Shown one piece after another: positions 17,048-27,400 of a DNA stretch of 64,000 nt (position 1 is its first letter; every line of letters begins with the position of its first letter). This DNA comes from CCMP332 sp040218795. GTDB lineage: Bacteria; Bacteroidota; Bacteroidia; Cytophagales; CCMP332. Location of the stretch: contig JAVJQT010000005.1 in the NCBI GenBank assembly GCA_040218795.1, positions 310,001-374,000 of the forward strand, given 5' to 3'. The notes below the pieces were generated by a model. It had not been told where the DNA came from. It worked only from the letters and a program-made list of their open reading frames with translations, and searched no databases. The position numbers were made by a program, and so were the translations under genes.

Positions 17048-17994
17048 TGAAAAAATATGTTTCAACAGGTGACAAGGATACGCGTTCCGGCTTTGGAGCG
17101 GGATTGACCGAATTGGGTAAAATTAACAAGGACGTTGTCGCCTTATGCGCAGACCTTACCGGTTCATTAAAAATGAATGAATTTCAGGCAAATCATCCGG
17201 AACGTTTTTTTCAGGCCGGTATTTCTGAAGCAAATATGATCGGCATGGCTGCCGGATTGGCCATTGGTGGCAAAATTCCCTTCACCGGTACTTTCGCTAA
17301 TTTTTCAACAGGAAGAGTGTATGATCAGATTAGACAATCTGTGGCCTATTCCGAAAAAAATGTAAAAATCTGTGCTTCCCATGCCGGTTTGACCCTCGGT
17401 GAAGACGGGGCTACCCATCAAATGCTCGAAGATTTGGGAATGATGAAAATGCTTCCAAACATGACGGTAATAAATCCATGCGATTATAACCAAACTAAAT
17501 TGGCTACAATTGCAATAGCAGATCATCATGGGCCTGTTTATTTGCGATTTGGAAGACCAAAAGTGGCAAACTTCACGGCTGAAAATGCAGATTTCAAAAT
17601 TGGGAAAGGCATTTTGCTCAATGAAGGAAAGGATATAACTATTGTAGCTACAGGTCATTTGGTATGGGAATCCATTCAAGCAGCTGAAAAGCTCGAATCC
17701 GAGGGCCTTTCTGTAGAATTGATAAACATTCATACCATCAAACCATTGGATGAGGATATTATTCTCAAATCAGCCAAGAAAACCAATCGTGTATTAACAG
17801 CGGAAGAACATCAGCAAAACGGAGGACTGGGAGAAAGTATAGCTTCACTCCTTTCCAGAAAATTTCCTTGTAAAATGGATATGGTCGCTGTACAGGATTC
17901 ATTTGGCGAATCAGGGAAACCCGCTGATTTAATGATTAAATACGGCTTAGACTCCAAGGACATTTATGAGAAAGCCAAAACACTTTTGAAATAG
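17047..17994 (+). CDS. Transketolase, C-terminal (pyrimidine/C-domain) subunit
   Basis: This 315-residue partner of the N-terminal subunit is encoded 1.4 kb upstream. It begins with the pyrimidine-binding domain (DTRSGFGAGLTELGKINKDV, then FQAGISEANMIGMAAGLAIG with the catalytic glutamate). SHAGLTLGEDGATHQMLEDL follows, and the C-terminal domain has TAEEHQQNGGLGESIASLL. All are typical of split transketolase and DXS-like enzymes. The ATG at 17047 overlaps the vWA stop (TGATG); an in-frame TTG at 17044 is less likely. Confidence 0.94.
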   Translation: MKKYVSTGDKDTRSGFGAGLTELGKINKDVVALCADLTGSLKMNEFQANHPERFFQAGISEANMIGMAAGLAIGGKIPFTGTFANFSTGRVYDQIRQSVAYSEKNVKICASHAGLTLGEDGATHQMLEDLGMMKMLPNMTVINPCDYNQTKLATIAIADHHGPVYLRFGRPKVANFTAENADFKIGKGILLNEGKDITIVATGHLVWESIQAAEKLESEGLSVELINIHTIKPLDEDIILKSAKKTNRVLTAEEHQQNGGLGESIASLLSRKFPCKMDMVAVQDSFGESGKPADLMIKYGLDSKDIYEKAKTLLK

Positions 17995-18029
17995 CTATAT
18001 TTCAAACGAAGCATTCAATTTTCTGTTAA

Positions 18030-18539
18030 ATGCTAATGCAAGCGCTAACAATCCTTATTCTGATAATTGATTTTAATTTAAATACTGAGCTAAACAATTG
18101 GAACATCGTTAATGATGTGGTCATGGGTGGGCAATCCAGAAGTCAGATTGTATTGACTGAAGATGATCATGCCAGGTTTTCAGGGCGTGTTTCACTTGAA
18201 AACAATGGGGGTTTTGCTTCCGTGCGCTATCGCTTTGACCAAATAAATATTGCGGGGAAAAAATTTGTCAAGATATTATGCAAAGGCGATGGTAGCCATT
18301 ATCAGTTCCGCTTAAAAGGCAATAGCAGTGAATCGCATTCTTATAAAAGCGAATTTAAAACAAGTTCAAAATGGGAAACCATAAAAATCCGGCTTAGCAG
18401 TATGGAAGCTACTTATCGGGGTAGAAAACCGGATCTTCCCAATTTTGATGCTGACACATTAGAAGAGGTATCCATATTAATTGCCAATGCCAAAGAGCAG
18501 GATTTTGAAATTCTAATTGATAAAATCTGGATCGAATAA
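18030..18539 (+). CDS. CIA30-family protein (complex I intermediate-associated protein 30-like)
   Basis: This 169-residue protein has the CIA30 signature NDVVMGGQSRSQI at about 28-40, GFASVRYRFD, and a galactose-binding-like jelly-roll pattern ending in VSILIANAKEQDFEILIDKI. In mitochondria CIA30 proteins assist complex I assembly. Bacterial members are small jelly-roll proteins of unclear function. The N-terminus (MLMQALTILILIIDF) is hydrophobic but a poor signal peptide; the domain may start directly after it. It follows the transketolase operon by 35 nt. Confidence 0.8.
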   Translation: MLMQALTILILIIDFNLNTELNNWNIVNDVVMGGQSRSQIVLTEDDHARFSGRVSLENNGGFASVRYRFDQINIAGKKFVKILCKGDGSHYQFRLKGNSSESHSYKSEFKTSSKWETIKIRLSSMEATYRGRKPDLPNFDADTLEEVSILIANAKEQDFEILIDKIWIE

Positions 18540-18605
18540 CAGCTGTTGAGACTAATTTTTAAGCATTACTTAATATTTTTTGATTTATTAATTCTACTGA
18601 AATAA

Positions 18606-19736
18606 ATGCAATCAATTTTTAAACTATTTAAATGGCTCATGTTAACATTGATTTTTTTGATTTTGCTAATTGTAGTGATTGCGTTTTTCTACATGAAGAA
18701 AGACACCTTTGGTAAATTACCAAGCGGAGACCGACTGAAAGTCATCGAAAATTCCCCTAATTATAAAAACGGTTCTTTTCAAAATTTAAGTCCTACCCCG
18801 GATTTAGCCGAGGGACATAATTATGCTTCGGTGACTTATGAGTTTCTTTTTAAAGGATCCAATCGGAAAAAACCTAAGCAGAAAGTCCCTTCGATTAAAA
18901 CAGACCTAAAGCGTTTGCCATTGGAATCCAATGCGCTTATTTGGTTTGGCCATTCATCCTATTTTATGCAAGTAGATGGAATCAAATACCTTGTCGATCC
19001 AGTATTCAGCGGTAATGCCTCTCCCATTCCAGGTACTACCAGCTCTTTTGATGGCACTGACATATATACCGTTGATGATTTACCTCAAATTGATTATTTG
19101 ATTATTTCCCATGACCATTACGATCATGTGGATTACAAAACACTTAAAGATTTAAAGGATAAAGCTGACAATGTAATTTGTGGTTTAGGTGTTGGCGAAC
19201 ATTTAGAACATTGGGGCTTTGACAATAAAAAAATTATCGAGAAGGACTGGTATGAACATATAAAACTGAATGACAGCACTGAAATTTATACCACACCTGC
19301 CAGACATTTTTCCGGAAGGGGATTTAGCAGAAATAAATCGCTTTGGATGTCCTATGTCTTAAATACACCTTCTTTAAAAATCTATATCGGGGGTGACAGT
19401 GGCTATGATAATCACTACAAGGAAATCGGTGAAAAATTCGGTCCTATTGATGTCGCAATAATTGAAAATGGTCAATACGATTCAGCATGGAAATATATTC
19501 ACAATTTGCCGCATGAAGTATTAATGGCCACTGAGGATTTAAAATCGAAAAGACTGTTCCCGGTGCATTCTTCAAAATTTGTTTTGGCGAATCATTCATG
19601 GGACGAGCCATTGGTCAAAGTTTCAGAATACAATAAGGACTATTGTTTTCAATTGATCACACCGATCATTGGTGAAATGGTCGATCTAAATGATTCTTCT
19701 CAAACCTTTAGACAATGGTGGACGGAAATAGAATAA
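18606..19736 (+). CDS. Membrane-anchored MBL-fold metallohydrolase (NAPE-PLD/UlaG-like)
   Basis: This 376-residue protein has an N-terminal membrane helix (LMLTLIFLILLIVVIAFFYM) followed by a metallo-beta-lactamase fold. The zinc motif is IISHDHYDHVDY (HxHxDH), preceded by NALIWFGHSSYFMQVDGIKY. Later ligands are TPARHFSGRGF, YIGGDSGYDNHY and the C-terminal FPVHSSKFVLANHSW. This arrangement is typical of the bacterial NAPE-phospholipase D-like/L-ascorbate lactonase-like subgroup. The substrate cannot be inferred; a phospholipid or lactone is possible. It is transcribed with the plus-strand genes upstream or alone. Confidence 0.85.
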   Translation: MQSIFKLFKWLMLTLIFLILLIVVIAFFYMKKDTFGKLPSGDRLKVIENSPNYKNGSFQNLSPTPDLAEGHNYASVTYEFLFKGSNRKKPKQKVPSIKTDLKRLPLESNALIWFGHSSYFMQVDGIKYLVDPVFSGNASPIPGTTSSFDGTDIYTVDDLPQIDYLIISHDHYDHVDYKTLKDLKDKADNVICGLGVGEHLEHWGFDNKKIIEKDWYEHIKLNDSTEIYTTPARHFSGRGFSRNKSLWMSYVLNTPSLKIYIGGDSGYDNHYKEIGEKFGPIDVAIIENGQYDSAWKYIHNLPHEVLMATEDLKSKRLFPVHSSKFVLANHSWDEPLVKVSEYNKDYCFQLITPIIGEMVDLNDSSQTFRQWWTEIE

Positions 19737-19744
19737 AATCAAAT

Positions 19745-19771
19745 AAAAAAGCCTGCACATCAGCACAGGCT
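19745..19771 (-). terminator. Terminator of the BNR-propeller gene
   Basis: On the minus strand agcctgtgc and gtgcaggct form a 9-bp stem with two G-T pairs around a 4-nt loop, followed by six T (19750-19745). The plus-strand reading lacks a T tract, so it mainly serves the minus-strand gene at 19838. Confidence 0.65.
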
Positions 19772-19792
19772 CCAATTTAATTCATCTCTTAA

Positions 19793-19834
19793 CTCTCATC
19801 TGACATCTCTCATCTGACATCTCTTTTCTGTCAT
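19793..19834. repeat. 14-bp tandem repeat, three units
   Basis: Two identical units ctctcatctgacat (19793-19806, 19807-19820) are followed by a diverged third, ctcttttctgtcat (19821-19834, 11 of 14 identical). The array sits in the 3' UTR of the minus-strand gene, between its stop codon and terminator. It has the same 14-bp period as the array at 35458-35527. Confidence 0.8.
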
Positions 19835-19837
19835 CTG

Positions 19838-22800
19838 TTACCTCATTTCCTCTTTCCAGTTTTCATCTCTTCCCGGTGTATAAGGCACTTTCATTTCATC
19901 CATCTTATTTTCGAGTTCCTTAATTGCCTTAACAGCTTCATCCAGTTTAGCTTTTACAGGAGGATATAGCTCTTTTGCAATCTTCAATTGCTCTTTGGCC
20001 GTGCCCGTTGGTTCTGTAGTATTGTACCAGGTATTGTAATAAGCAAAACCCACCCTTCCATTGATTCCGGGTTTTGTTTCAATCTCTAAGCTTGAAAGTG
20101 TTCTATCTCCGTTCAAAGCGAGGTTTACATCATAGAATTTATCTTCAATAGATTTTACCTCTTTCATCCATTCTACCGGCGTGCTGTGGTAAACCTGAAT
20201 CGCTTTTTTAATGTATTTGAGACGGTTTTCGCTTTCATCCAAAAGCTTATTTGTTCCATCAACAGAACGGCTAAATTCGGCCACATCGTTCTGGAATACC
20301 AGAACAGCAGCACGATCTTTAGCCAATAAGGTTTGATTGTTTAAAGGTTTTACAGAAAATTCCACGGCATCATGAATTTTTGAAATAGTACCGTTTATAC
20401 TCTGATGTATTTCAACAGTGTATTTTCCTGGTAATACGTATTGCCCTTCAGCAGGATAACTGTAACGGCCCGGTTCGGGGCTGCTAAGCTTTATCGGTTC
20501 TGTAGGAGCATATCTTAAATTCCAGGCCAGCCTGTTGATCCCTTTGGATGGACTTTGCTCAAGCTTGCGAACCGGATGGCCATCCTTATCGCGAATCACA
20601 AACAATAAATAGGGCTTTTCTTCCCTGTCTTCTTTTCGCAATTCCTCAAGGTCGGGGTAATAGACATCCCCGTTATTTTTCTTGATCTCTTTTTCTTTTT
20701 CTTTTCGTTTTTCTTGAATGGTTAGCGTTTTATCTTTTAGATAATACGTGAATATGGCACCAAAGGGCGGGTTATCAGCTGTATACATGGATTCACCCTG
20801 CGATGATTTTCCCCTTCCTCCCATTGGATTGCTTTCTTCATAAAGCAATGCTTCTTTAACGGGAAAAATATGTGCTTCTTTATTGAGCAATTCGCTGCTC
20901 ACTGTTCTCAAAGGCGTATAATCATCCAATATGTAAAAGCTTCTTCCAAAACTTGCTAAAACGAGATCATTTTCTCTTTTCTGAATGGCAATATCGCGAA
21001 TGGCTATGGTAGGCAATCCATTTTTTAATTGAGTCCAATTGGCTCCGCCATCATTACTAAAAAACAAACCGAATTCTGTACCCGCAAATAACAGATCCTT
21101 GTTAACATGGTCTTCTGCTATCGCGTAAACTGAACCTCTGACAGGTAAATTGCCGGTAATTGATCTCCAGGATTTCCCTTTATCCGAACTTTTTAATAGA
21201 TATGGTTTAAAGTCTCCGTTTTTGTGATTATTGAAAGCTGCATAAACTACATTTTCATTGTGGGTCGAGGCTATTATCATATTGACATAGGTTCTTGAAG
21301 GAACGCCCGGAAAAGTCTCAACTTTAGTCCAGTTATCACCCCCGTCCTGACTGATGTGAATCAATCCATCATCGCTGCCAACGTATAGCAGTCCCTCTTT
21401 CATTGGCGATTCATCCAAAGCCACAAGGTTGCCGTAAATTGAAGTCGATTTATTTTTCATTACTGCATCCACACCCCATACTCTTCCCATTACTTTGAGC
21501 TTGTTGCGATCCAATTTCCTTGTGAGATCAGGACTGATGACTTTCCAGTTGTCTCCCCTGTCATCACTTCTGAATAAGACATTGGCACCAAAATACAAGC
21601 GTTTATTGTTATGTGGACTGATTAATAAAGGTGCATCCCAGTTCCATCGATAGGCATCTTCATCTTTGCCGGGTTGTGGTTTGATATAAGTCGTTTCACC
21701 ACTGGAACGGTCGTAACGGTTCAAACTTCCATATTGGGCCTGGCCATATACGATGTTGGGGTTCTCAGGGTCGATTTGAGGTTCAAAACCATCGCCACCA
21801 TTGGTAATAAACCAATCTGAATTTCTTATTCCGTGAATATTGGTCGTTCGCGATGGTCCGCCTTGTGTATTGTTATCCTGTGTTCCTCCATAGACATAAT
21901 AAAACGGTTCTGAGTTATCTACAGCCACTTTGTAAAACTGCGTAATCGGAAGGTTTGGTTTATAATGCCAATCACCGGCTGCATTCCATGTTTCATATAA
22001 ACCACCATCACAACCGACGCGCCAATGATCTGTATCGTTGGGATTAATCCATATACAATGATTATCTACGTGTTTGCTCTTTTCACCTGTTCTTTGAAAA
22101 GTTTTACCCCCATCATCAGTATGATGCAACCAGGTATCTAAAGAATAAACCAAATCAACATCATTGGGATCACATACAATTTCCTGATAGTAATTTCCAC
22201 TGGTTTGCCAGTCCGACATTTTAGACCAGCTCTCTCCCCTGTCGGTGCTTTTGTAAAAACCTCCATTTTCTGTGGCTTTTATAATTGCATATATAACATC
22301 GGGATTAGCCGGTGAAATGTCCATTCCGATTCTGCCAAGGTCATTTTTTGGGATGCCATTTTCAAGTTTTTTCCAATTATCTCCTCCATCTGTGCTTTTA
22401 TAAATCGCCGTTTCAGGACCACCGTCGATATAAGTCCATACATGTCGTCTTCTTTGATGCGCAGTTGCATATAAAAGCTGTGGATCTCTTGGGTCCATGT
22501 GAATTTCATTAAATCCGGTATGCTCAGAAACATTGAGAATTTTCTCCCAACTTTCACCGCCATCTGTGCTTTTATAGATTCCTCTGTCACCTCCCGGACT
22601 CCACAATGGGCCATAAGCAGCCACATATACAATGTTTTCATATTCTGGATGAATTGTGATCATACCGATGTGTTCGGAGTTTTTCAAGCCCATATTTTTC
22701 CATGATTTCCCTCCATCAGTGGATTTATAGACGCCATCGCCATAGGCTACAGAACGCTGGTTATTGTTTTCACCACTACCTACCCATACCACATTGGAAT

Positions 22801-23122
22801 TACTCGGTGCCAAGGCAACGCATCCAATTGAATAAGAACCCTCACCATCGAAGATCGGATCGAATGTAGTTCCTGAATTACTGGTTTTCCAAACACCGCC
22901 GGAAGCAATGGCCAGATAATACTGGGAGTAATCATTGGGATTAACGGCAATGTCTGAAATTCTACCCGAAGTCAAGGCCGGCCCTATGCTTCTGAGTTTT
23001 AAACCGCTGAAAACTGAAGCATCGTATTTGGGTTTTTCTTCGCTGCCCTTTTTTTTCTGAGCAAAGGCAGATCCAATTAGACATAGCACAAGGAAAATCG
23101 ATAAGAAAGGTCTTTTCAACAT
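19838..23122 (-). CDS. Large secreted BNR/sortilin-like beta-propeller protein
   Basis: This 1094-residue exported protein has signal peptide MLKRPFLSIFLVLCLIGSAFA. It contains many BNR/Asp-box repeats of the form S-T-D-G-G-x-x-W (KSTDGGKSWKNMG, KSTDGGESWEKIL, KSTDGGDNWKKLE, KSTDRGESWSKMS, RSDDRGDNWKVIS, ISQDGGDNWTKVE, KSSDKGKSWRSIT, FSNDGGANWTQLK), giving one or two propellers over about residues 40-740 like the VPS10/sortilin fold. The C-terminal 350 residues have a beta domain (LAWNLRYAPTEP, GQYVLPGKYTVEIHQ) and a helical end. No T9SS sorting domain is present. Such proteins are common in Bacteroidota and often labelled glycosyl hydrolase, but I see no catalytic evidence. Function is unknown. 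Confidence 0.85.
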   Translation of the reverse strand: MLKRPFLSIFLVLCLIGSAFAQKKKGSEEKPKYDASVFSGLKLRSIGPALTSGRISDIAVNPNDYSQYYLAIASGGVWKTSNSGTTFDPIFDGEGSYSIGCVALAPSNSNVVWVGSGENNNQRSVAYGDGVYKSTDGGKSWKNMGLKNSEHIGMITIHPEYENIVYVAAYGPLWSPGGDRGIYKSTDGGESWEKILNVSEHTGFNEIHMDPRDPQLLYATAHQRRRHVWTYIDGGPETAIYKSTDGGDNWKKLENGIPKNDLGRIGMDISPANPDVIYAIIKATENGGFYKSTDRGESWSKMSDWQTSGNYYQEIVCDPNDVDLVYSLDTWLHHTDDGGKTFQRTGEKSKHVDNHCIWINPNDTDHWRVGCDGGLYETWNAAGDWHYKPNLPITQFYKVAVDNSEPFYYVYGGTQDNNTQGGPSRTTNIHGIRNSDWFITNGGDGFEPQIDPENPNIVYGQAQYGSLNRYDRSSGETTYIKPQPGKDEDAYRWNWDAPLLISPHNNKRLYFGANVLFRSDDRGDNWKVISPDLTRKLDRNKLKVMGRVWGVDAVMKNKSTSIYGNLVALDESPMKEGLLYVGSDDGLIHISQDGGDNWTKVETFPGVPSRTYVNMIIASTHNENVVYAAFNNHKNGDFKPYLLKSSDKGKSWRSITGNLPVRGSVYAIAEDHVNKDLLFAGTEFGLFFSNDGGANWTQLKNGLPTIAIRDIAIQKRENDLVLASFGRSFYILDDYTPLRTVSSELLNKEAHIFPVKEALLYEESNPMGGRGKSSQGESMYTADNPPFGAIFTYYLKDKTLTIQEKRKEKEKEIKKNNGDVYYPDLEELRKEDREEKPYLLFVIRDKDGHPVRKLEQSPSKGINRLAWNLRYAPTEPIKLSSPEPGRYSYPAEGQYVLPGKYTVEIHQSINGTISKIHDAVEFSVKPLNNQTLLAKDRAAVLVFQNDVAEFSRSVDGTNKLLDESENRLKYIKKAIQVYHSTPVEWMKEVKSIEDKFYDVNLALNGDRTLSSLEIETKPGINGRVGFAYYNTWYNTTEPTGTAKEQLKIAKELYPPVKAKLDEAVKAIKELENKMDEMKVPYTPGRDENWKEEMR

Positions 23123-23144
23123 AACATCATATTTTAGAATTGGA

Positions 23145-23203
23145 AAAATAAAGCTTCAAATTGAATATTCACAGATTATTTGAATACTTTCAACTTGAAG
23201 CTT
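23145..23203 (-). terminator. Long hairpin after the NHL-propeller gene
   Basis: aagcttcaa (23151-23159) and ttgaagctt (23195-23203) form a 9-bp perfect outer stem with further partial pairing inside (gaatattc region). On the minus strand the stem is followed by the T-rich tatttttcc. It lies 9 nt beyond the stop of the gene at 23212. Confidence 0.5.
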
Positions 23204-23211
23204 AAATAGAT

Positions 23212-24342
23212 CTATCTGATCAAAAATGGAAGCACTTCGATTCCGCTTTTAGAATTTACTCTTAAATGATATTTGCCTGCTTTTAGCTCAGTCGGCAAAG
23301 TAATTTTAAGTGTATTATCGATGATCGTATTTCCCGAAAATTTATTTGCATACACCACATTTGCATTAAGGTCATAAATTTCCAATTGAAAGTCTCCTTG
23401 TACAATTGGGACATATAAATTTAAAAAATCTCTGGCCGGGTTGGGCCAAATAGCCATTCCGGGAATTTCCAGCTCATTTTCCAGACTTGAAGGCGTAACT
23501 ATGCTATCGACCCCTGAGATAAATCGCAAAGATCTTGTTCCTAAATCTGAAATATAAAGAGTGTCGCCATTCTTGCTGGCAATAATTCCATTTGGATTGT
23601 TAAATCTGGCCTGACTAAGATCACCATCAACCTGGCCGGAACTGCCGCTACCTGCTATTGACATATTTCCCGAACCGTCTTTTGCAATTCGAAAAATTCG
23701 GTGAAACGAGTAGGCGGTGGCATAAATATAATCTCCGGCTTCGCAAATAAAGCCACACCAGCCCGCAAGGTCAGCCAATTGACTTACATTGCCCAGGCTA
23801 TCGCGTTTTAGAATTTTGGCATTATCAAATGTGCCTACATAGGTGGCCTTTTCCTGGGCATTATAAACAATGCCTACAGGCCCACCACTCAATTCAGTTC
23901 CTGTCCAGAAATCTGAAATATTCCCGGCTGTATCAATTATGCTTACTTTATCCTGGTTGTATTGGGCAACAAGAAGATCACCGGATGGCAAAAACACTAA
24001 ACCACTGGGATTAGTAATATTCGCAAAAGTACTTTTATTACCCCCGGTATCAACAAGTGTAATTCTGTTGGCCGTGGCTTCGGGAATTAACAGAAGTCCT
24101 TCAGGTGTAAATGTGAGTCCATTTGGATCTGTTAGTCCGGTTATGTGATCTGAAGTTTGTCCACTCGGTGTAATTTTAGTTACAACCGTTCCAAAATAAT
24201 AAGAGGCATAAATATTCCCCAGAGAATCCTGAACCAAACCGTCATTAAAATTTCCGGGTCCGGCTACCAGTGTGCTAACATGCTGGGCTTGAGAAGTGAA
24301 AAATAAAATTGAAAGGATAATGCTTAATAGTGTTCTATTCAT
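23212..24342 (-). CDS. NHL/SMP-30-like propeller protein with T9SS type A sorting domain
   Basis: This 376-residue secreted protein has signal MNRTLLSIILSILFFTSQAQ. Repeats such as LTDPNGLTFTPEGLLLIPEA, NITNPSGLVFLPSGDLLVAQ, GGPVGIVYNAQEKATYVG and ARFNNPNGIIASKNGDTLYI are NHL/gluconolactonase-like propeller blades (about 25-285). The last 80 residues form a T9SS type A sorting domain (IWPNPARDFLNLYV, LEIYDLNANVVY, LKAGKYHLRVNSKSG), which directs export through the outer membrane and anchoring. The role is unknown. Confidence 0.85.
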   Translation of the reverse strand: MNRTLLSIILSILFFTSQAQHVSTLVAGPGNFNDGLVQDSLGNIYASYYFGTVVTKITPSGQTSDHITGLTDPNGLTFTPEGLLLIPEATANRITLVDTGGNKSTFANITNPSGLVFLPSGDLLVAQYNQDKVSIIDTAGNISDFWTGTELSGGPVGIVYNAQEKATYVGTFDNAKILKRDSLGNVSQLADLAGWCGFICEAGDYIYATAYSFHRIFRIAKDGSGNMSIAGSGSSGQVDGDLSQARFNNPNGIIASKNGDTLYISDLGTRSLRFISGVDSIVTPSSLENELEIPGMAIWPNPARDFLNLYVPIVQGDFQLEIYDLNANVVYANKFSGNTIIDNTLKITLPTELKAGKYHLRVNSKSGIEVLPFLIR

Positions 24343-24450
24343 ATATACATTTAAATTATTGTATAAGAATAGTTAAAAGCGAGGAATAAATTACTTATGC
24401 TGAGATATTTAAAATAAGGTTTTATTTAAACGGCTAAAAGAATGAAGTAA

Positions 24451-27400
24451 TTATCGCATCAAATGAATATAGCCACCAAATTCCTCTTTGTAATTGCCCT
24501 TCACTTTGAATTGATAATAATACACGCCCGAGGCCAAATCAACCGAAGGCCAGTCATTTTGGTAGTTATCAGAATTGAATACCGGTCTGCCAGAACGATT
24601 ATAGATTTCCAGCCTGTGTTCCGGATATAAATGAATGTTTTCGATGACAAATTTGTCATTATAGCCGTCTCCGTTAGCAGTAACAACATCCGGTAATTTT
24701 AACTTTCTCAGAAATTCAAGACAGACAAGATTTGAGCGGCTAATTAGTTCCGGCTGTTCCGTGTTTTCTGCCAGAACATAAAAACAATGTTCAAAAAACT
24801 TATCGGCGTTCTCAAATTCATATTGATTTTCACTCGTCTCTTCAATTAGTACAGAATTGTCCTTGTTAAGAAACTCGTACAATTGATAAACCACATCTCC
24901 ATTCCAGGCTTCATAAGGATTCCACTCAAATTCAAAATAATTCAGTTCTTCCTCTGCATTCGCTTTTAATAAAATATTGTTATGGGTCTTTGAATAAAGT
25001 GTATCACCGCATGCGTTAACTCCTGAATATTGATAATAATACACATTCGAACCAAAAATAGAATCTAAAATGAAAACCTCTTCACCATTTTCAATAATAG
25101 TCTTACTTAAATATTCGGGAATGGATTCTCCTGCTAACAAATAGAGTTCTTGATTCTCATTGAAATCAACCGAATTGCTATTGCCTCTCAGTGTAAAATC
25201 AGAAAAAGTACTGTCGTAGCCTAAAACAAATAAGTCAGCCCGCATATTATCGGTATAAATTGGAAATTCAATAGTATCATTGCTGCAATCAGCAAAACTT
25301 GTTTCAAATACCGACAAATACAGATCAGCGGTGTCCTCCCAGTTGACCGAAATTATATCGGATCCCTGTCCAAAATTTATAATACCTCCCTTTATGTCCC
25401 AGCTAAATTCACTAAAGTCGAATCCATCGGCCTGATAGATTCTGTTCAGCTTATCTGAAGGACAAATGATTGAGTCATTAAAAGAAATGCTTGTCTGGGG
25501 ATTTGGAAACACCTCCATTACACATTCTACCGTATCGCCTACACAATCGTATTCTGAAGTTTCAACTACACTCAAATAATAATTACCTGTATTTGGAAAC
25601 CCCAATTCGATACTATCATAACTGACCATCGTATTACAAACACCGGCATTAGTGGACCAGTAAAATGAGGAATTGTCCCAGCCGGGATATTTATACCATG
25701 CACAATCTTGGGAAAAACACAAGGTATCGGGTCCGGATATATTCAGGTTTCTTTCCGGTCGGGGATAAAAATATATTTCAATGGTATCTGAAATGCCGTA
25801 ACAGGTGTCTTCCACTGCATTATTCAACTCTGTGACATAAATTTGAACGGTATCAGGTTGATAAACTCGAAGTGTCATTTCACTATCACCCTGCCCCTGC
25901 ACTATCTGACCATGATTGCTTGTCCACTGATAGTCCGAACTGTCATAGCGATCTTTTATTCTGAATGTAAAATCTGTAGAATCCCAAAAGCAGATTTTTC
26001 CGGTATCAATTTCGATTTCAGGAATTTGAAAATATCGAACATTTACTTGTTGGCTTATTGTATCACTATAACAACCCTCACTACTCAATGAATAACTCGT
26101 AATGGTAAAATCGCCATCGGCTGTAGTTGTTATCTGAATTGTATCTCCCTGATTGCTCCCTACAATTTGTGATACTGAATCGCTAAACCAGTATGTAATC
26201 CCTGTCAAGGTACTTAATGTGGTGTAATCTAATGTATCTCCAAAATCACAAAGGTCTATTGGGCCTCGAATACTGTCTAATACCGGGTCGGGTAATACTT
26301 CGATATTCAGTGTGTCCGATGTTCCAAAACAGCTGTCAATATTGGTAATATTTTCTTCTGCAACCCAAATTTGACCAAAGCCAAGACTATCCCAGGCAAC
26401 CGAAACCTGATCTGTTCCCTGTCCATTTAAGATTTGTCCGCCTTCGACAAACCATGTATAATTGGAATTAACGATCGGGTACAAAATGTTGTAATCCTGA
26501 ACATTTTTATCTCTTTCACAATAGCGAAGTGTATCAACATCTATTTCCGGAATGAGAAGTGGGTTGATTCGAACATTCCAAATAAACGTATCACCCACAC
26601 AGCCAAAAGGGTTCGTTGGATAATGCCCTACAAAGGCATTAAAATTGGTGGAATCCCATGCGACAATTACCGAGTCATTATTATTTACGCTGATATTTCC
26701 TCCGTCGATAAACCAGCTATAGGAATAATTTGTAAAAGGTCTTCCCACAAAGTATTCTGCAGAATCCACGCCCGGGCAGACGATATTGGGGCCGCTTAGG
26801 TCATCGAATGGTTTTGGTCGTACATCAATGAGAATGGAATCACTTTCCTCACATCCGTCGAAAGTGGCTTTCAGAAAATACTCAAAACTTTTAAGTGTAT
26901 CAGTAAAATTATCTAAACTGAAAACGGTAGAGTCTATTAAAGAATTAAACAATCCATTTGTCGAGTTCCAGGTGTAAGAATAGGCTTGATTGTTATTAAA
27001 ACCTATTGGAACAGTATCGGAGCCGCAAATGTCGATATCAGAACCCGCATTTACATAGATTTGAGGTTTTACGGTGATTTCCACCGTATCTGAATTCTTA
27101 CACTGTGTGCTGTCTTCAATGATTTCCACAATCAAATTAAGCGTTTGGCTGGCCGTGTCTGGATTCAGGTATGAAAAGTCAGGATTGGAAATAGTCAGAT
27201 TTGATATTGAATCGGAACCCAGCCATTGATATGAAAAACCACTTTTCGCGTTTTCGCCTAATGATATAATATCCTGCGAGCACATGATGGTATCGTCCCC
27301 TGCTTCGATATCAAAATAGCGATTGAACCAAACCCAAACTGAATCTCTTTCCTCACAACCTGTAATAGTATCTGTTTTCTTTAAATGAAAATGCGCCGTC

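Noticed and set aside
14820..17994. Transketolase frameshift or pseudogene
   Set aside because: Both subunits have normal starts, stops and motifs for the split form; an intact gene lies between them.
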